A stretch of DNA of 64,000 nt, taken from contig VZRS01014440.1 of the NCBI GenBank assembly GCA_013398055.1, forward strand, positions 620,001 through 684,000, in the 5' to 3' direction. The notes under the pieces were generated by a model, which made no database searches, had not been told where the DNA came from, and saw only the letters and a list, made by a program, of their open reading frames with translations. The DNA is from Ifrita kowaldi. Its lineage: Eukaryota > Chordata > Aves > Passeriformes > Cinclosomatidae. The position numbers and the translations under genes are program-made. Below, in pieces: positions 37,938 through 50,000 of this stretch (within the stretch, counting starts at the first letter, position 1; the number at the start of each line of letters is the position of its first letter).

Positions 37938-37943
37938 TTTATT
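37938..37943 (-). promoter_or_regulatory. LTR polyadenylation signal (AATAAA, minus strand)
   Basis: TTTATT on the plus strand is AATAAA on the minus strand, located about 200 bases downstream of the LTR TATA box and about 95 bases before the LTR end. This is the expected R/U5 boundary position. Confidence 0.65.
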
Positions 37944-37956
37944 GTATAGTAAATGT

Positions 37957-38000
37957 GAGAGAGAGAGAGACAGAAAGAAAGAAAGAAAGAAAGAAAGAAG
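37957..38000 (+). repeat. (GA)n followed by (GAAA)n microsatellite in the LTR
   Basis: Seven GA units (37957-37970), a short interruption, then several GAAA units to about 38000. It sits in the R region of the LTR and probably varies in length between individuals and copies. Confidence 0.9.
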
Positions 38001-38145
38001 TAGAAAATAGGTGGGGGGGACCGAAAGAGTGACAGGGACAGAATAAGGAAAATATCACCACTCCGTGGATCCCAACGATGTTCCGTTGATCCTCTCCAGC
38101 TGCTCTTCTTGGTGGTGAAAGTCTCCCCGAGAAAGCATAGATGGG

Positions 38146-38152
38146 TTTATAT
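38146..38152 (-). promoter_or_regulatory. LTR TATA-like box (ATATAAA, minus strand)
   Basis: TTTATAT on the plus strand reads ATATAAA on the minus strand. It lies downstream of a GC-richer U3 and upstream of AATAAA in the same orientation, as in a retroviral promoter. A second copy at 39013-39019 is due to the duplication. Confidence 0.6.
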
Positions 38153-38634
38153 GCTCGGGCTAGGTAGGAATGTCTGGGCATGTCCCCCTGGATGTGGGGG
38201 ATGCAGTGTCTGACAGCAGACCCTGGGTCTGTTGCATCACCTGCAGTCCTGTGGGGCCGAGCCTCTCACGTGAAAGTCCCGTGGATGTGCCCTGTGGGGT
38301 TGGGGGTTCCACAGCTGGGCCAGTTTGTGTAATCGGAGGATGGGTGTTTATTGCCTCTCACCAGAGGTTGCACCATGCACCCAAAACCTCCTCCCCCCTC
38401 GGCTGGGGGGAGTCTGTGTAAACCTGGCTTCTCCCCCCACCCCAAACTCAGCTGGAGGCTTTGGCCTATTGCGGATGCATGCCTTTCCCTCAGCCTGAAC
38501 TTATTGAACAATGGGTTTATCTAATCAGCAGATCGACTTACAGTCCAAAGTTCTTCAAGGAGGTTTCTGTGGCTGCAGCTTCTTTAAAACTTTATATCAA
38601 TGTTTGAGGCATGAACTATTTTCAGTCTCTGACA

Positions 38635-38985
38635 CTGGGTGATGAGCTGGCTGAGAGCAGCCCTGAAAAGGGCTTGGGGCTACTGGTTGATTGAAAAATT
38701 GTACATGAGCTGGCAACATGACCTTGAAGCAGAATGGTAACAGCATTCTGGGCTGCATCAAAAGCCGTGTGGGCAGCAGGTCAAGGGACCTGATTCTGCC
38801 CCTCTACTCCACTCTGGTGACCCTGCCTGGAGTGTTGTATCCAGCTGTGGGTCTGCAGTACAAGAAGCACATGGCCTCTCTTAGCATAGCTCCAGAAGGA
38901 TGCCACAAAAATAATCAAATGGCTGGAGCATCTCTCCTGTGAAGATAGGCTGAGAGAATTAAGGTTGTTTCTCCTGGAGAAGAGA
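38635..38985 (+). mobile_element. CR1, right part after the LTR (duplicated copy 1)
   Basis: This continues the CR1 interrupted at 37843. The first five bases are the right target-site duplication ctggg. Next come 'LAESSPEKGLGLLVD'-like sequence, 'NSILGCIKSRVGSRSRDLILPLYSTLVTLPGVLYPAVGLQYKKHMASL' (38730-38880) and the start of the 'RLRELRLFLLEKR' segment. It stops abruptly at 38985 next to the N. The same text occurs at 39502-39852, where it continues to the proper CR1 3' end, so this stretch is probably redundant. Confidence 0.88.
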
Positions 38986-38986
38986 N
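38986..38986. other. single ambiguous base (N) at a duplication junction
   Basis: The only N in the window. It lies exactly between the two copies of the 866-bp repeat. In copy 2 the corresponding position (39853) is an A inside a continuous CR1, which points to a contig join and not a simple base-call failure. Confidence 0.97.
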
Positions 38987-39501
38987 AGTCTCCCCGAGAA
39001 AGCATAGATGGGTTTATATGCTCGGGCTAGGTAGGAATGTCTGGGCATGTCCCCCTGGATGTGGGGGATGCAGTGTCTGACAGCAGACCCTGGGTCTGTT
39101 GCATCACCTGCAGTCCTGTGGGGCCGAGCCTCTCACGTGAAAGTCCCGTGGATGTGCCCTGTGGGGTTGGGGGTTCCACAGCTGGGCCAGTTTGTGTAAT
39201 CGGAGGATGGGTGTTTATTGCCTCTCACCAGAGGTTGCACCATGCACCCAAAACCTCCTCCCCCCTCGGCTGGGGGGAGTCTGTGTAAACCTGGCTTCTC
39301 CCCCCACCCCAAACTCAGCTGGAGGCTTTGGCCTATTGCGGATGCATGCCTTTCCCTCAGCCTGAACTTATTGAACAATGGGTTTATCTAATCAGCAGAT
39401 CGACTTACAGTCCAAAGTTCTTCAAGGAGGTTTCTGTGGCTGCAGCTTCTTTAAAACTTTATATCAATGTTTGAGGCATGAACTATTTTCAGTCTCTGAC
39501 A
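38987..39501 (-). mobile_element. partial LTR (duplicate of 38120-38634)
   Basis: The same minus-strand LTR as at 37844-38634, cut at the N junction so that it has U3 and TATA but no poly(A) signal or U5. Its perfect identity to the other copy and its lack of a separate left target-site duplication show that it is not an independent insertion. Confidence 0.9.
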
Positions 39502-39852
39502 CTGGGTGATGAGCTGGCTGAGAGCAGCCCTGAAAAGGGCTTGGGGCTACTGGTTGATTGAAAAATTGTACATGAGCTGGCAACATGACCTTGAAGCAGA
39601 ATGGTAACAGCATTCTGGGCTGCATCAAAAGCCGTGTGGGCAGCAGGTCAAGGGACCTGATTCTGCCCCTCTACTCCACTCTGGTGACCCTGCCTGGAGT
39701 GTTGTATCCAGCTGTGGGTCTGCAGTACAAGAAGCACATGGCCTCTCTTAGCATAGCTCCAGAAGGATGCCACAAAAATAATCAAATGGCTGGAGCATCT
39801 CTCCTGTGAAGATAGGCTGAGAGAATTAAGGTTGTTTCTCCTGGAGAAGAGA
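38987..39852 (+). repeat. 866-bp direct duplication, copy 2
   Basis: Identical to 38120-38985 at every position compared. It holds a 5'-cut stretch of the minus-strand LTR (38987-39501, including U3 and the TATA-like box but lacking R/U5) and CR1 sequence from 39502. Unlike copy 1 it runs on without a break into the remainder of CR1. Confidence 0.97.
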
Positions 39853-40213
39853 AGGTTCTGGGTTACATTCTTTCAGTATATAAAAGGTTGCTTATTAGAA
39901 AGATGGAGAGATACTTTTACCAAGGCATGTAACGACAGGACAAGGGACAATTGTTTTAAACTGAAAGGGTGTAGATTTAGATTGGTTATAACGAAGAATC
40001 TTTTACTGTGAGGTTGTTGAGACACTGGAACAAGTTGCCCTGAGTAGTTGTGGATTCTCTGTGGTTGCAAGTGATCAAAGACAGGTTGGATGGGGTTTTG
40101 AGCAACCTGGTCTGGTGGGAGGTGTCGTTGCCCATGGCAGAGGGGTTGAAACTAGATGATCTTGAAAAGTCTCTTCTAACCCAAAGCATTCTGTAGTGCT
40201 GTGATGTTCTGGC
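39502..40213 (+). mobile_element. CR1 3' portion to its natural end
   Basis: CR1 in sense orientation from the right target-site duplication (ctggg, 39502-39506) through the ORF2 C-terminus. Recognisable are 'gacaagggacaattgtttta' near 39937 and 'actgaaagggtgtagattta' near 39960, then 'RLDGVLSNLV'-like sequence near 40080-40115. It ends with 'ctagatgatcttgaaaagtc' and 'attctgtagtgctgtgatgttctg' near 40213, the diverged terminal octamers. With 37655-37843 it makes one 5'-truncated CR1 of roughly 900 bp before the LTR insertion and the duplication. Confidence 0.9.
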
Positions 40214-40379
40214 ATTGCAGCACCTCATGCATAGAGATAAACTGGAAATTCATTGTCACAGCTATTTCTTTTCTTTACCTTGTTTAATAGTGGCAAAAAA
40301 TTACTATTGTCTTTAGCAAATGCAAAGCAAAATATCCACACAACAGAATCCTGTTATGTGGGTTTTATCAAGTAGTTTC

Positions 40380-41070
40380 ACAGAAATACAGAATCACAGA
40401 ATCACAGAATTTTTAGGGTTGTGAGGGACCTCTGGAGATCATCCAGTCCAACCCCTCTGCCAAGGCAGGGTCACACAGAGCAGGTGAAATAGGAATGTGT
40501 CATCTGGGTTTGATTGTCTCCAGAGAGGAAAACTCCACAACCTCCTTCAGCAGTCTGTTCAGTGCTCTGGCATCTCAATGTAAAGAAGTTCTTCCTTATG
40601 TTGAGCTGAAACTTGGTGTGGTTTAGTTTAAGGCCATTGCTCCTCACCATATCACTGGGCACCACCAAAAAGAGTCTGGCACCATTCTCTTGGCACCTGC
40701 CTTTTTAGTATTTATATGTATTGACAAGATCCCTCTCAGTCGTCTCCAGACTAAGTAGACCCAACACCCTCAATTTCTCCTCATAGGAGAGATGCTCCAG
40801 TCCCTTAATCACCTTTTTGCCCCACCACTGGACCCTCTCCACCAGCTCCTTTTCTTTCTTGTCCTGAGGAGCCCAGAGCTGGATGCAGCATCAGGACTGG
40901 CCTCACTAGGGCAGGGTAAAGGGGCAGGATCACCTCCCTCAACCTGCTGGCCACACTCTTTCCAGTGCACTCCAGGATACCATTGGCCCTTCTGGCTGCA
41001 AGGGCACTGCTGGCTCATGATTAACTTTTGATCCACCAACAAGCTAGCCACATCTGTGGTTCTCCCAGTG
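40380..41070 (-). mobile_element. CR1, 5'-truncated, minus strand
   Basis: About 690 bp of CR1 in antisense orientation. It starts on the plus strand with four terminal octamer-type units ('acagaatcacagaatcacag', 40388 onward). The 3' UTR follows ('atcatccagtccaacccctc', near 40438), then the ORF2 C-terminus read on the minus strand ('NGLKLNHTKFQLNIRKNFFTLR') and the upstream 'LIMSQQCPCSQKGQWYPGVHWKECGQQ' segment near 41020-40960. It ends near 41070. It lies about 170 bp from the end of the plus-strand CR1, so the two elements meet tail to tail. Confidence 0.92.
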
Positions 41071-44000
41071 TTAAAGAGAAAATCCTAAAACAGTCCTTGA
41101 AGTATAGCAGCATATTATTGTTCTCAGTGTATTATTACATTTTCCTGTATATCATTCAATAAACCTGTTTGGCCTATGACTTTCTGATGCTTTGAAAGAA
41201 CTTGATGAAACTAGCAATGTTTCTGAGAATACCAGTAACTGTGGAAATGCTCATGGAGTATCTAGAAGGGCAAACAGGAGTTCTGTAGTTACTCCTTGGT
41301 AAAGGGTACAGTAAAGTGTTGTGCTGTACATTATGTTAGGTCTTAGGCAAACATGATTTTTTTATTAATTTCAGAGACCAATGACACTGGATTTATGTTC
41401 TTAAGGTCACAGCCTAGAAATGGACAAAGAAGCCAAGAAATGCCTATTTAATAGATGTGGAGGATATCATATGATGTAGTGTCTCTTGATAGACAGAAAA
41501 CCCAGAAGATTTTACTTCATCCATCATGCACTCTCAACCTTGCCTGATTTTTAGTTATATCATATGGTGTGATAAAATGTGTCACTTTTTTATCCCTCAA
41601 GTCTTGTGCAAAGTCTTGCAAAAGAAGTTACTATAGGAATTTGCCCTAAAGGCAACCAGCAACCACCACTTTAGACCAGCAAAAAATTGCTATTGATCCC
41701 TGCTGAGCTTACACCTATGGACATCAGAGGGAACACCACTGTTGAGCTACTGTATTTCCATATGGTCTAGAGTTTGTCCTTATTTCTTTTCACCAATTTG
41801 ACATTGGTTAGAGGATCAGAATTCGTAGCTGTTTTAAAGTGAATTTGGTCACTTATTATCTGAAACATTTAATGATCCTTGAAGAAAAAGGCAGTAAGTA
41901 CAGACAGTGTTGTGATAACAGATTTTTGTCTGCTCTTTACCAAGACAAGGGATGCAAAACCAGTTTTTCAGCTCATTTACCTAGTGAATAAATATTTTTG
42001 CGATCTAGTGCGTCTTTCCACATCTCTGTTCTGCAGATGCTTTGTCACAATACACATTTTTATCTTAAGAACAGGCACTAGAGCCTCTCATAAGGACAAA
42101 GTAGAGTTTAACTGCAAAAAAGTTTGGCTACATAAAGTAATGCCTTTCCATTTCAGTATTTAATTCTAAATTACACCATAAAAGATATTTCCATTAAAAA
42201 TGGTAGATATTGGCTAAATATATAAAAAAAATTATACAGTTTATGATCACATTTCCTTCTTGGGGGGAAGGGAATTAAACATAATTTAACATATTGGGAT
42301 CAGAGTTATTATTTTACTAGTTGTCTCTGCATTAACACGGGGTCTGATGTGATATACTTAACACAGCAGCAGATAAAATAGAGATATTTCTCACCCTACT
42401 CCAGTTAAAATATTGCTAAATATATTGCTTTTATTTAGGTTGTAATAACTACTGGAGATATCAACCAGCTCAGGACTGCACTGTATGGGGGATTACTCAA
42501 GCCCTGCAGCAGAATTAGAATTAGCTTTACCAAGTTTCCACTGTCTGAAAGATGGACAAGAGGTGTACAGTCATTATCCATACTCCCTCTGCAGTGAAGA
42601 GAGAGAGCAAGAGAAAAAAATAGGTTTAATTAATTCCAGCTGTCTAGTACATATGTTATGAAGGGGTTGAGTCATTATTTGAAGGTGTCTATTTATTTCT
42701 GCCAGTTACAGGGAAAGCCTGAGCAACTATGTAAGTCTAATTTTATACTTAACTTTTAGATATCTAAATTATCAAACATAAATCACTCACTAAATTAAAA
42801 TTGTTATTCAATTTTTATTAAAACAAATAGATGGAGAAAATAGATGATGGGTAAAGTGGAAACTAACAGTAGCAGCAGTCAAGCAAAATATTTATAGGCC
42901 TGAAGCTAAAGCATAACGTATATTATTAATACACGAGCAATATTATCTGCTGAAGGCACTTTTTTCTTCATTAAAATGCATTACTTGATTTCCTGAATCT
43001 GATGGAAAGTACCCAACTGCTTTGAATAGTCAAATACCTAAACTTATCTAACTTTTTCTTTTTTTTAACCTACCTTCCTCATAACTTCTTTCCTTCTTCT
43101 CACAGAAGTTCCTGGTATGTGTGGGTCTCCTTTCCTCCCCTATTTGGATTCTTGGTGAAAACTTATTCAGCCTTCCGGAGCTCAAATTTGTTGGGGTCCC
43201 TAGTCCCCCATAGAGAAGTGCTGAAATGGGTTCTCATGGTCCACATGCTCCTAAGTTGCCACAATAGTCAAAAGACTGTGGCTGACCCTGCCACAGGCCC
43301 AGGTTGCTTCTCCATAGTCACTAGCATTGATGGATTCCTTGGTCTTCAGTAATGTAAGGTAAAATCAGTTCCATAGTTTCAATGGAAAACTTGAAAAATT
43401 TAACTAATTTGTTTCTTACTCCAGGCATCTCATGTGCACTGTCTTCTTGTGAACAGAACAACTCTGAAGAGCTTTAAAATTTGGGGGTTTACTTTTCTAG
43501 GGATTGCATTAAAGAGCCTACACTCTTAACCTCACACAATTTCCAATCTACATAGATTCCCCCATTGTAGAGGGGGAAAAAAAAAACAAATCACACCCCA
43601 ATGTCAAATTGCCATCCTCCAACATTTTATTTTTAAAAATAGAAACAAAAGCAAATACATGTAAAAGAAAACAAAGAAGTTCAATATGGAATGCTTTGTT
43701 GGTACAAAGCACTGCCTGTCTGACTCTATTTGTCTTTAAAGCTGCCAAGAATTTCAGTTACAGATAATTCAGCTCAAAGCACATGGGGGTTTGTTTGGTT
43801 TTGGTTTTTTTTCTTCTTAGTAAGAACAACACAAATTAAGGAAAAGGAACAAGTTCATCATTGGAATAACCCCAGATCTCAGTATTCTTGATTTGATCAT
43901 ATTTGATCATAAATGCAAAGTTTAATGGAAAGATTTTATCCTTTGCTACAGGTACTTCTTCCATTTGGTGTGAATTCTTCATAGTGGACTCCTTTCTAAT

Positions 44001-47000
44001 ACTATTCACATAGAAGGGCTATTCAGCTGCTGCTAAACCTCAGTAGTACGACAGTGCAGCGACCATAACAGAGGAAGGAAAAAAAGAAAAAAAGGTAGAA
44101 GAAACAAAAATATATAACAATGACTGCTTCAGCTGAGAAAGAGCTGTAGAGTTGAAAGGTATAGTTTTCATGCCCTGATTGTATTTCTAGTTACACTTTC
44201 TGTATAAGTTTTCAGATATCTAAGAAATTAATACAATTGAAATATCCAGCTGTTGGCCTACCAATATACGAGTGCACATGATGTAGGAGAAGAATAGTAT
44301 TTTAGAAAAGTTTTTACCCTAAGTCTTGGTATCTTTTCAGCAGAAACCAGTTGCCAAGATAAAGATATTGTCCCAAAAGGGCTGTTTCAAAATTGGTTTT
44401 TATAACATTATCCAGTGGTTTTGTGATGGGATTAAATATCCACTGAGTACAAGGTCAAGTCTACAAAATGAATTGACTTGTGACCTACTTTGGATTTCAA
44501 ATTGCTCCACAAAGGCTAGGTAGCTCATTGCGTGCTGCGTTTTACTTCTTAGTCATACCTCTGTCAGAGGTTTATGGACTTCCTGTACCAATAACCCTTG
44601 AAATACACTAGAAAAGAGGAAAACAAACTGTAGGAGTCTGTTCCTTTGTACATATCACAGTATCCCCTTCTGACCAGCTCATCTCCAGTGCTGCAGTATT
44701 AAGAAAGGACTGAAGTCCTGAGAGTTTGCAGAGCCCAGCTGATTTCACACTTTTATTTTAAATCTATTTTCTTAAAATGATCAGTTGTCAGGTTACCTCA
44801 GTTCTTTGATACCTTGCTGTAGAGCCTAAATAAAACAATTCATGCATGCTCTCTGTCTTGATCATAGCCTGGGGGAAACTGGCCACAGATGTAAGCAGGA
44901 CTTTTGCAGGAACATACTGTACCAGATCTCCCAGATATTGTGAAACTAACAAGAGGCTTAAATTGCAAGCTTTTTAGATGACTGCCCCTTAGCCAGAAAC
45001 AATGTTGCAGTTAAATCTTTTCCTCTAGGCATTCAGGGAATACAGGAATTGTCATTATGCTGACAAATGACATGCTTTGGGTGTATTACCACATGCAAAG
45101 ATGGATAAAGTGTGAGTTATCTGCTGCCAAAACCTTTGTTGGAGTATTGAGTATAATAATAGAATATGCCACTGTTTGGTCTACATTCAGGATAATTGTC
45201 TCAGATACGCAAATAAAATATGTTTAGATGGACATAAATCTATCTGAAAGTTATATTGGTTAACTGTACTTTTTGCTTTCATGCTTATTGTTTTTGTGGT
45301 ATTGCACATCTTCCCATCTCTCCCTAGAGAGAGATGTAGTGACAATATACAATCCAAAACTGTTGGAAGGCTTAGTGCTAATGATTATGTTTCATTTAAG
45401 AAAATAACTGTGCAAAGCAGCGTATTCCTTCCCTAGGTTCAGGAATGCCTTTCAGCACATCTACATGGAAGTCCATTATTAGATGCACTCATTGAAAGGG
45501 AGGAGTAGTGAACGTTCCCAACATTATTGTACAAGATGGAATAGTGGGTTTAAGGAAAGAAAATACTCTTCTCTTTGCATAGCTGTTGGAGGAACGATTT
45601 GATGATATTGACCATGTTCATGTGCCTAGAAATATTTTTGGTTCTGTCACTTTTGTGGATAATGCCACTACTGTTCAGATAGTATGTTCCCATTCACATC
45701 TATGATATGGACACCAGAAGTTATTACTTACACCTGAAAATTGTTTTTTCCAGTAAGGTAATAGAAAGACTGATGTACAGAAAAACACAGAAGGATACAT
45801 CCCTTATGGATGAACCAGCCCTTTTTCCATCCCCATACCTCCCTTGATTGCCTAGGGAAAAACTGGCCTCAAAGGTTCCTTATGTATTAATTTTTGCATT
45901 TCCTTTTAATACCAGTCAATCTATGCAGCTGCACAAATGCACTGAATTAAGCCTACCAGAGACAAGGACTAAACAACAGAAAAAGCTGGATATAACTGTG
46001 CAGTAAATGACTGCTCTTGATAAGAAGAAATATTCCATTTTTAGGAAAGTGTTTTACCATACTAGTTTGTATCTGAGAAAATAGGGAGAAAACTAGACAA
46101 GGAAAATGTAGGAGAAAGAAAGTGAAGCAGGAATTACTGACTGTGTGATTAAGGTAAATTTAAGAGTAGTAAATGCTCAAAAAGTTTTGTTGTGCTTTTT
46201 GTACAAAATCTGAAGAAGCATATCTGGGCACTGTATAATGGTGTGAAAATACAGATTAACTTCTCGATACTGCCTTACTCACCTGTAATTTGACTTTGTT
46301 TTTTAATGAATATTAATCAGTCTTTCCACAAAGTTGTCATTCACTCCATGCAACTGTTTTGTTGACACTCAGTGCATTTAAGACACACAATTCCCATTTT
46401 TATGGACTGCTTTTCTTTCTGCAGTCAGGTACCTCACTTCAGTTGAGGTTTAAAGCCAAACCTTGTTCAAATACTGGCAACACAAAACACTCCTAGGAGA
46501 ATACAGAAGAAAAGTTTGTTTAACTGGTGATGGTGTTTGGTTGCTTTTTCCCCTGGTGGGAATGTCTGTCTCAGACTTAAACCACACATCTGGGAAAGAC
46601 AACCTCAGCCTCCAGCCCAGGCGGCCTGCATATGGAGACTGTATTTGTCAGCCAATGTAATACATGCTAAAGAAGCCAGAGATTTCACGACTTTCTGCTC
46701 AAAAGAGCCTGGGGCAGCCTCACTTGAGACTGCATAGCATGTGCAGAAGAGATCAGACAGTTCAGCCGAAGGCAAACATTAGTATACTGGTTATACAAAT
46801 GCACAGTACAGACTTAGGAGCTTTGTGTTATCCCTTCAGAGCAACATCATTTTGTACTGGTGGATATTAGCTAATTAGGCATATTAGCTCAGAGCTGGTA
46901 CAGTGTGGCAGCAGAATACTCTGCTCACTAGTGGTAGCTTACAGCCAATTTGTTCTCACAGACAAGCTACTGAACATAGTGTAAAAGAAGGAAACTGAGA

Positions 47001-50000
47001 ACACGTATTATCAGTGCAGATTATCTGGGACTAATCTAACACACAGAGTATAAGTCTTTCTGTGCTCACATTTAAGCCATGAGCATCTGGTCTTGGCCAT
47101 ATTTGGTCTACTACCGATGAATGGAGAAATCTGTCATCTCTGGATACCCTAACAGAACTAATATCTTCCAAATAAATGTCTGAGCAAAATAAACGACTAA
47201 GGCGAAGCTCTGTTCATTGCACTGCTCCAAAAATAGGTGTATATTAAAATAGAGTCAAGTGTTATACAAAGTGCCCTGGCAACAAGAACTAATATTGCAG
47301 TGAGTTGTAAGTCCCAGGAATGCAAAGAGAGTTGGGCAAACAAACTGAACCGCTCAGTTATAAACACGGGCTGCTGCTGTGAAGAAAGGCAACAACCATA
47401 CTGGAACATGAGGGAAACCTCAGCACTCTGCAAATCTAATGCATTTCCTTCAGGCAAATATTGCAGGGGAAATAAAAGCTTTGAAATTTTTAGACAAAGA
47501 AGATGGGTAACTTTAGCTGGACCAGAGAGGCATGGCTAATAGAGTGGGGACAGCTTTCAGAATGTGACAGCACATAAGGATTTTCTGGTGACAGGGAGAA
47601 GGAAGAAGACGAAAAGCTGTCAGCATTTTAGTCTCTACTTTTGTTCTTTTCTGACCCTTACTAGCTGTGCAGTATAAAATATCACCTTTGATATATGGTG
47701 GTTGCATATAGCCCCGTGCTCATTTCCCCAGCTGCATCTCTTCAGCATGTGTTCCAGTCATAAAAATAACTTAATACACCCATCTGAAAAAAATATTTAG
47801 ATAACTAATAATTCTGTCTAACAAGTATTTCAGATGCTTCTTAAGAAGCTTATTCTTATTAGACAGAAAACAATGGGGTTCACCCACAGTGTGCTTTACA
47901 TATGGATGCTGAGACTGAATACAGCAAAGCCAGTCAGAAATTTTACTTTGCAGAGAAGCACAGCTACACTAATTTATTTCATGAGATATAGTTTGTGACA
48001 ATGCATGGCCTCCTTTCTGGAGACATTAGCTTGGGTATTCTGAGTCCAGAAACACCTATTTACACAAGCTTTAAATCAGTTCTTTGTGAATGCTAGTTCT
48101 GCTACCAGAACTTCTGGGAAACAGGTAGTTGTAGTTCTCCCCGATAAACTTGGTTTATTTGAGCTATTAGTTAGGAAAGGCCAATAAAAGACTCCGCCTT
48201 CGGATGTAAAAACCCTTATGAAGATCCCTGTGAACTGTGTTGCTATTGACCTAGCTGCAGGTTTAAATACAGGTTTGTCTTTAAAGTGTCAGTCTTTTCA
48301 CTTGACTGTTTTTTCATAGTTTTACTATTCACAACTGTGAATAAAGAAAATAAATGGAAATTTGGCACAATAAGTGAATGATAAAAGCAAATTGTTGGTT
48401 TGTGTCTTGATTCAGAAAAATTAGGAAGAGACAGAAATGGCAAGAATTGCCAAATTATCTACACACCCTTCATTTTAACAAAAATGCACAGGTATTTTCA
48501 TAAAAATGAGAAGAATATGGGAAGAGTTACCTATTTTTCCACTAAATACATAAAAATCATTAGCAGGAGTATACAGCAATCCAAACAGTAGGTTACATTC
48601 ATATATTTTCATTCCTATAAAGCACAAAAAAATATTTATTCAATCATCAAAATGATGATTCCACTAGTTTCTGGAAACTATATACCTGCTCTTCATGAGA
48701 ATGGTGAATTAAACAAGACTGGAAACTAGTATGTTTACACTAACTACAATTTTCCCTCAGAAATTATTTCTCCCTTTCAGCTTTATTTCAATGGTTTGGT
48801 TTTTTCTCATCATAAGTGTCCAAGTCCTACCCATGATTCTTTGGCATCTGAAGTTCATTAAATTTATTTTCAAGCAAAGCGTGATCTTATTCTTCTCAAT
48901 TTTCAAGTAAGCTTCTCATCATAGCACGACCAATATTACTGCAAAAAATTAGTTTATCTCAATTATCTCTACGACCTCTATTCATATAGAAGGCTCGTTT
49001 ACCTGCTTCTGGACAGAAATGCTTTGAATACCTTTGCAATAAAGTCATACAGTCTTGTATCATTGCCTCCACAAACATAAAACCAGGAAGCAGATAACAA
49101 TTGACACTTTCATTATGATATACTTTTGAGTGAGTTATCTCCATGCCTCAGAGGACCTTAATATTTGCCACTATTTTTTGTAACCTATGTAAGCTACAGA
49201 ATTCTCAGGAAGAGCAGGGTAGGGTTTCTGCCACCCTTGTAAATAAATGCTTATTACCTTTAATAAAAAAGTTTCATTACATATTTTCTAATTTATAATT
49301 ATTTCTGCCTGATAATAAAAATACTGTCTATTTCTCTGAATAAATCTGAGTTCCCATTATTATCAGTGTTGCCTATTTAAGAGAAAAAAGTTATCTACAA
49401 ATACTGAACTAGCTGCATGATCCTGTCCACAAAGTACATTATCACCTGGTTTTCTGAAGAATCTTGTTTGAAATGACATAATTTCTAAGGTGACCTTTAT
49501 AGCTCTATTGATCGTGAAACCAGAAAAAATGCTTCATGGTCCAACTTGTATGACATGGCCATAGGACACTTCAGAGTAATTTAGTGCTGAACTGGATCAC
49601 ATGAATTTAGAAAAAGATTTTTCTTAGGTTTTCTATTAAATTATATTAGAGTTAAAAATATTAGTGATGAAGAAGTTTCTTCAATTGACCACAGTGGTGG
49701 CAAAAAGTACATATGATATTTCTAGAATCTCTCCTCTCGGTGTTAACTTATAGTCAGTGTTCTAACTTTGTTTAATAAACTGAAAACCTCTGCTATTGAA
49801 TTAGTTGTGGAACCTTAACATTTTTTGTAGCTAAGCAACTGTATAGAGGTTGGATTTCCACATACCGAAAATTTTCTCATCCTTTGATTATTTTGTGTGA
49901 ACATTCTTAGAAACTTCTAGTTTATATACACCCTTTAGCTTTCAAAATACAAGACCCAGTGCCTTTTTCTAGTCAAAGTCTCCCTAGAATGAAATGACAG

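Larger units (their letters stand above)
37844..38634 (-). mobile_element. solo LTR of an endogenous retrovirus, 791 bp, minus strand
   Basis: The element begins TGTTGTG and ends CTGACA on the plus strand (TG...CA ends, TGT/ACA inverted) and is flanked by the 5-bp repeat ctggg. The promoter and poly(A) order fits the minus strand: a TATA-like box at 38152-38146, then about 200 bases later AATAAA at 37943-37938, then about 95 bases (cleavage site plus U5) to the end. No gag, pol or env sequence lies beside it, so it is a solo LTR left by recombination between the two LTRs of a provirus. A 5-bp duplication is usual for class III (ERVL-like) elements and some class I. I cannot name the family from memory. 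It contains a GA/GAAA microsatellite. The LTR itself has no coding capacity. Confidence 0.88.
38120..38985 (+). repeat. 866-bp direct duplication, copy 1
   Basis: Every base I compared from 38120 to 38985 is repeated at 38987-39852 with an offset of 867. The unit starts inside the LTR ('agtctccccgagaaagcata') and ends inside CR1 ('ctggagaagaga'), so its borders respect no element boundary. Copy 1 is followed directly by the single N at 38986. See the matching finding for why this is probably an assembly error. Confidence 0.97.

Noticed and set aside
38170..39378. Identical pairs of 83- and 81-codon frames on both strands
   Set aside because: They lie in LTR sequence and appear twice only because of the 866-bp duplication; no retroviral protein similarity.
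41879..42163. 94-codon plus-strand frame
   Set aside because: No recognisable domain, AT-rich composition, and no splice or promoter context.
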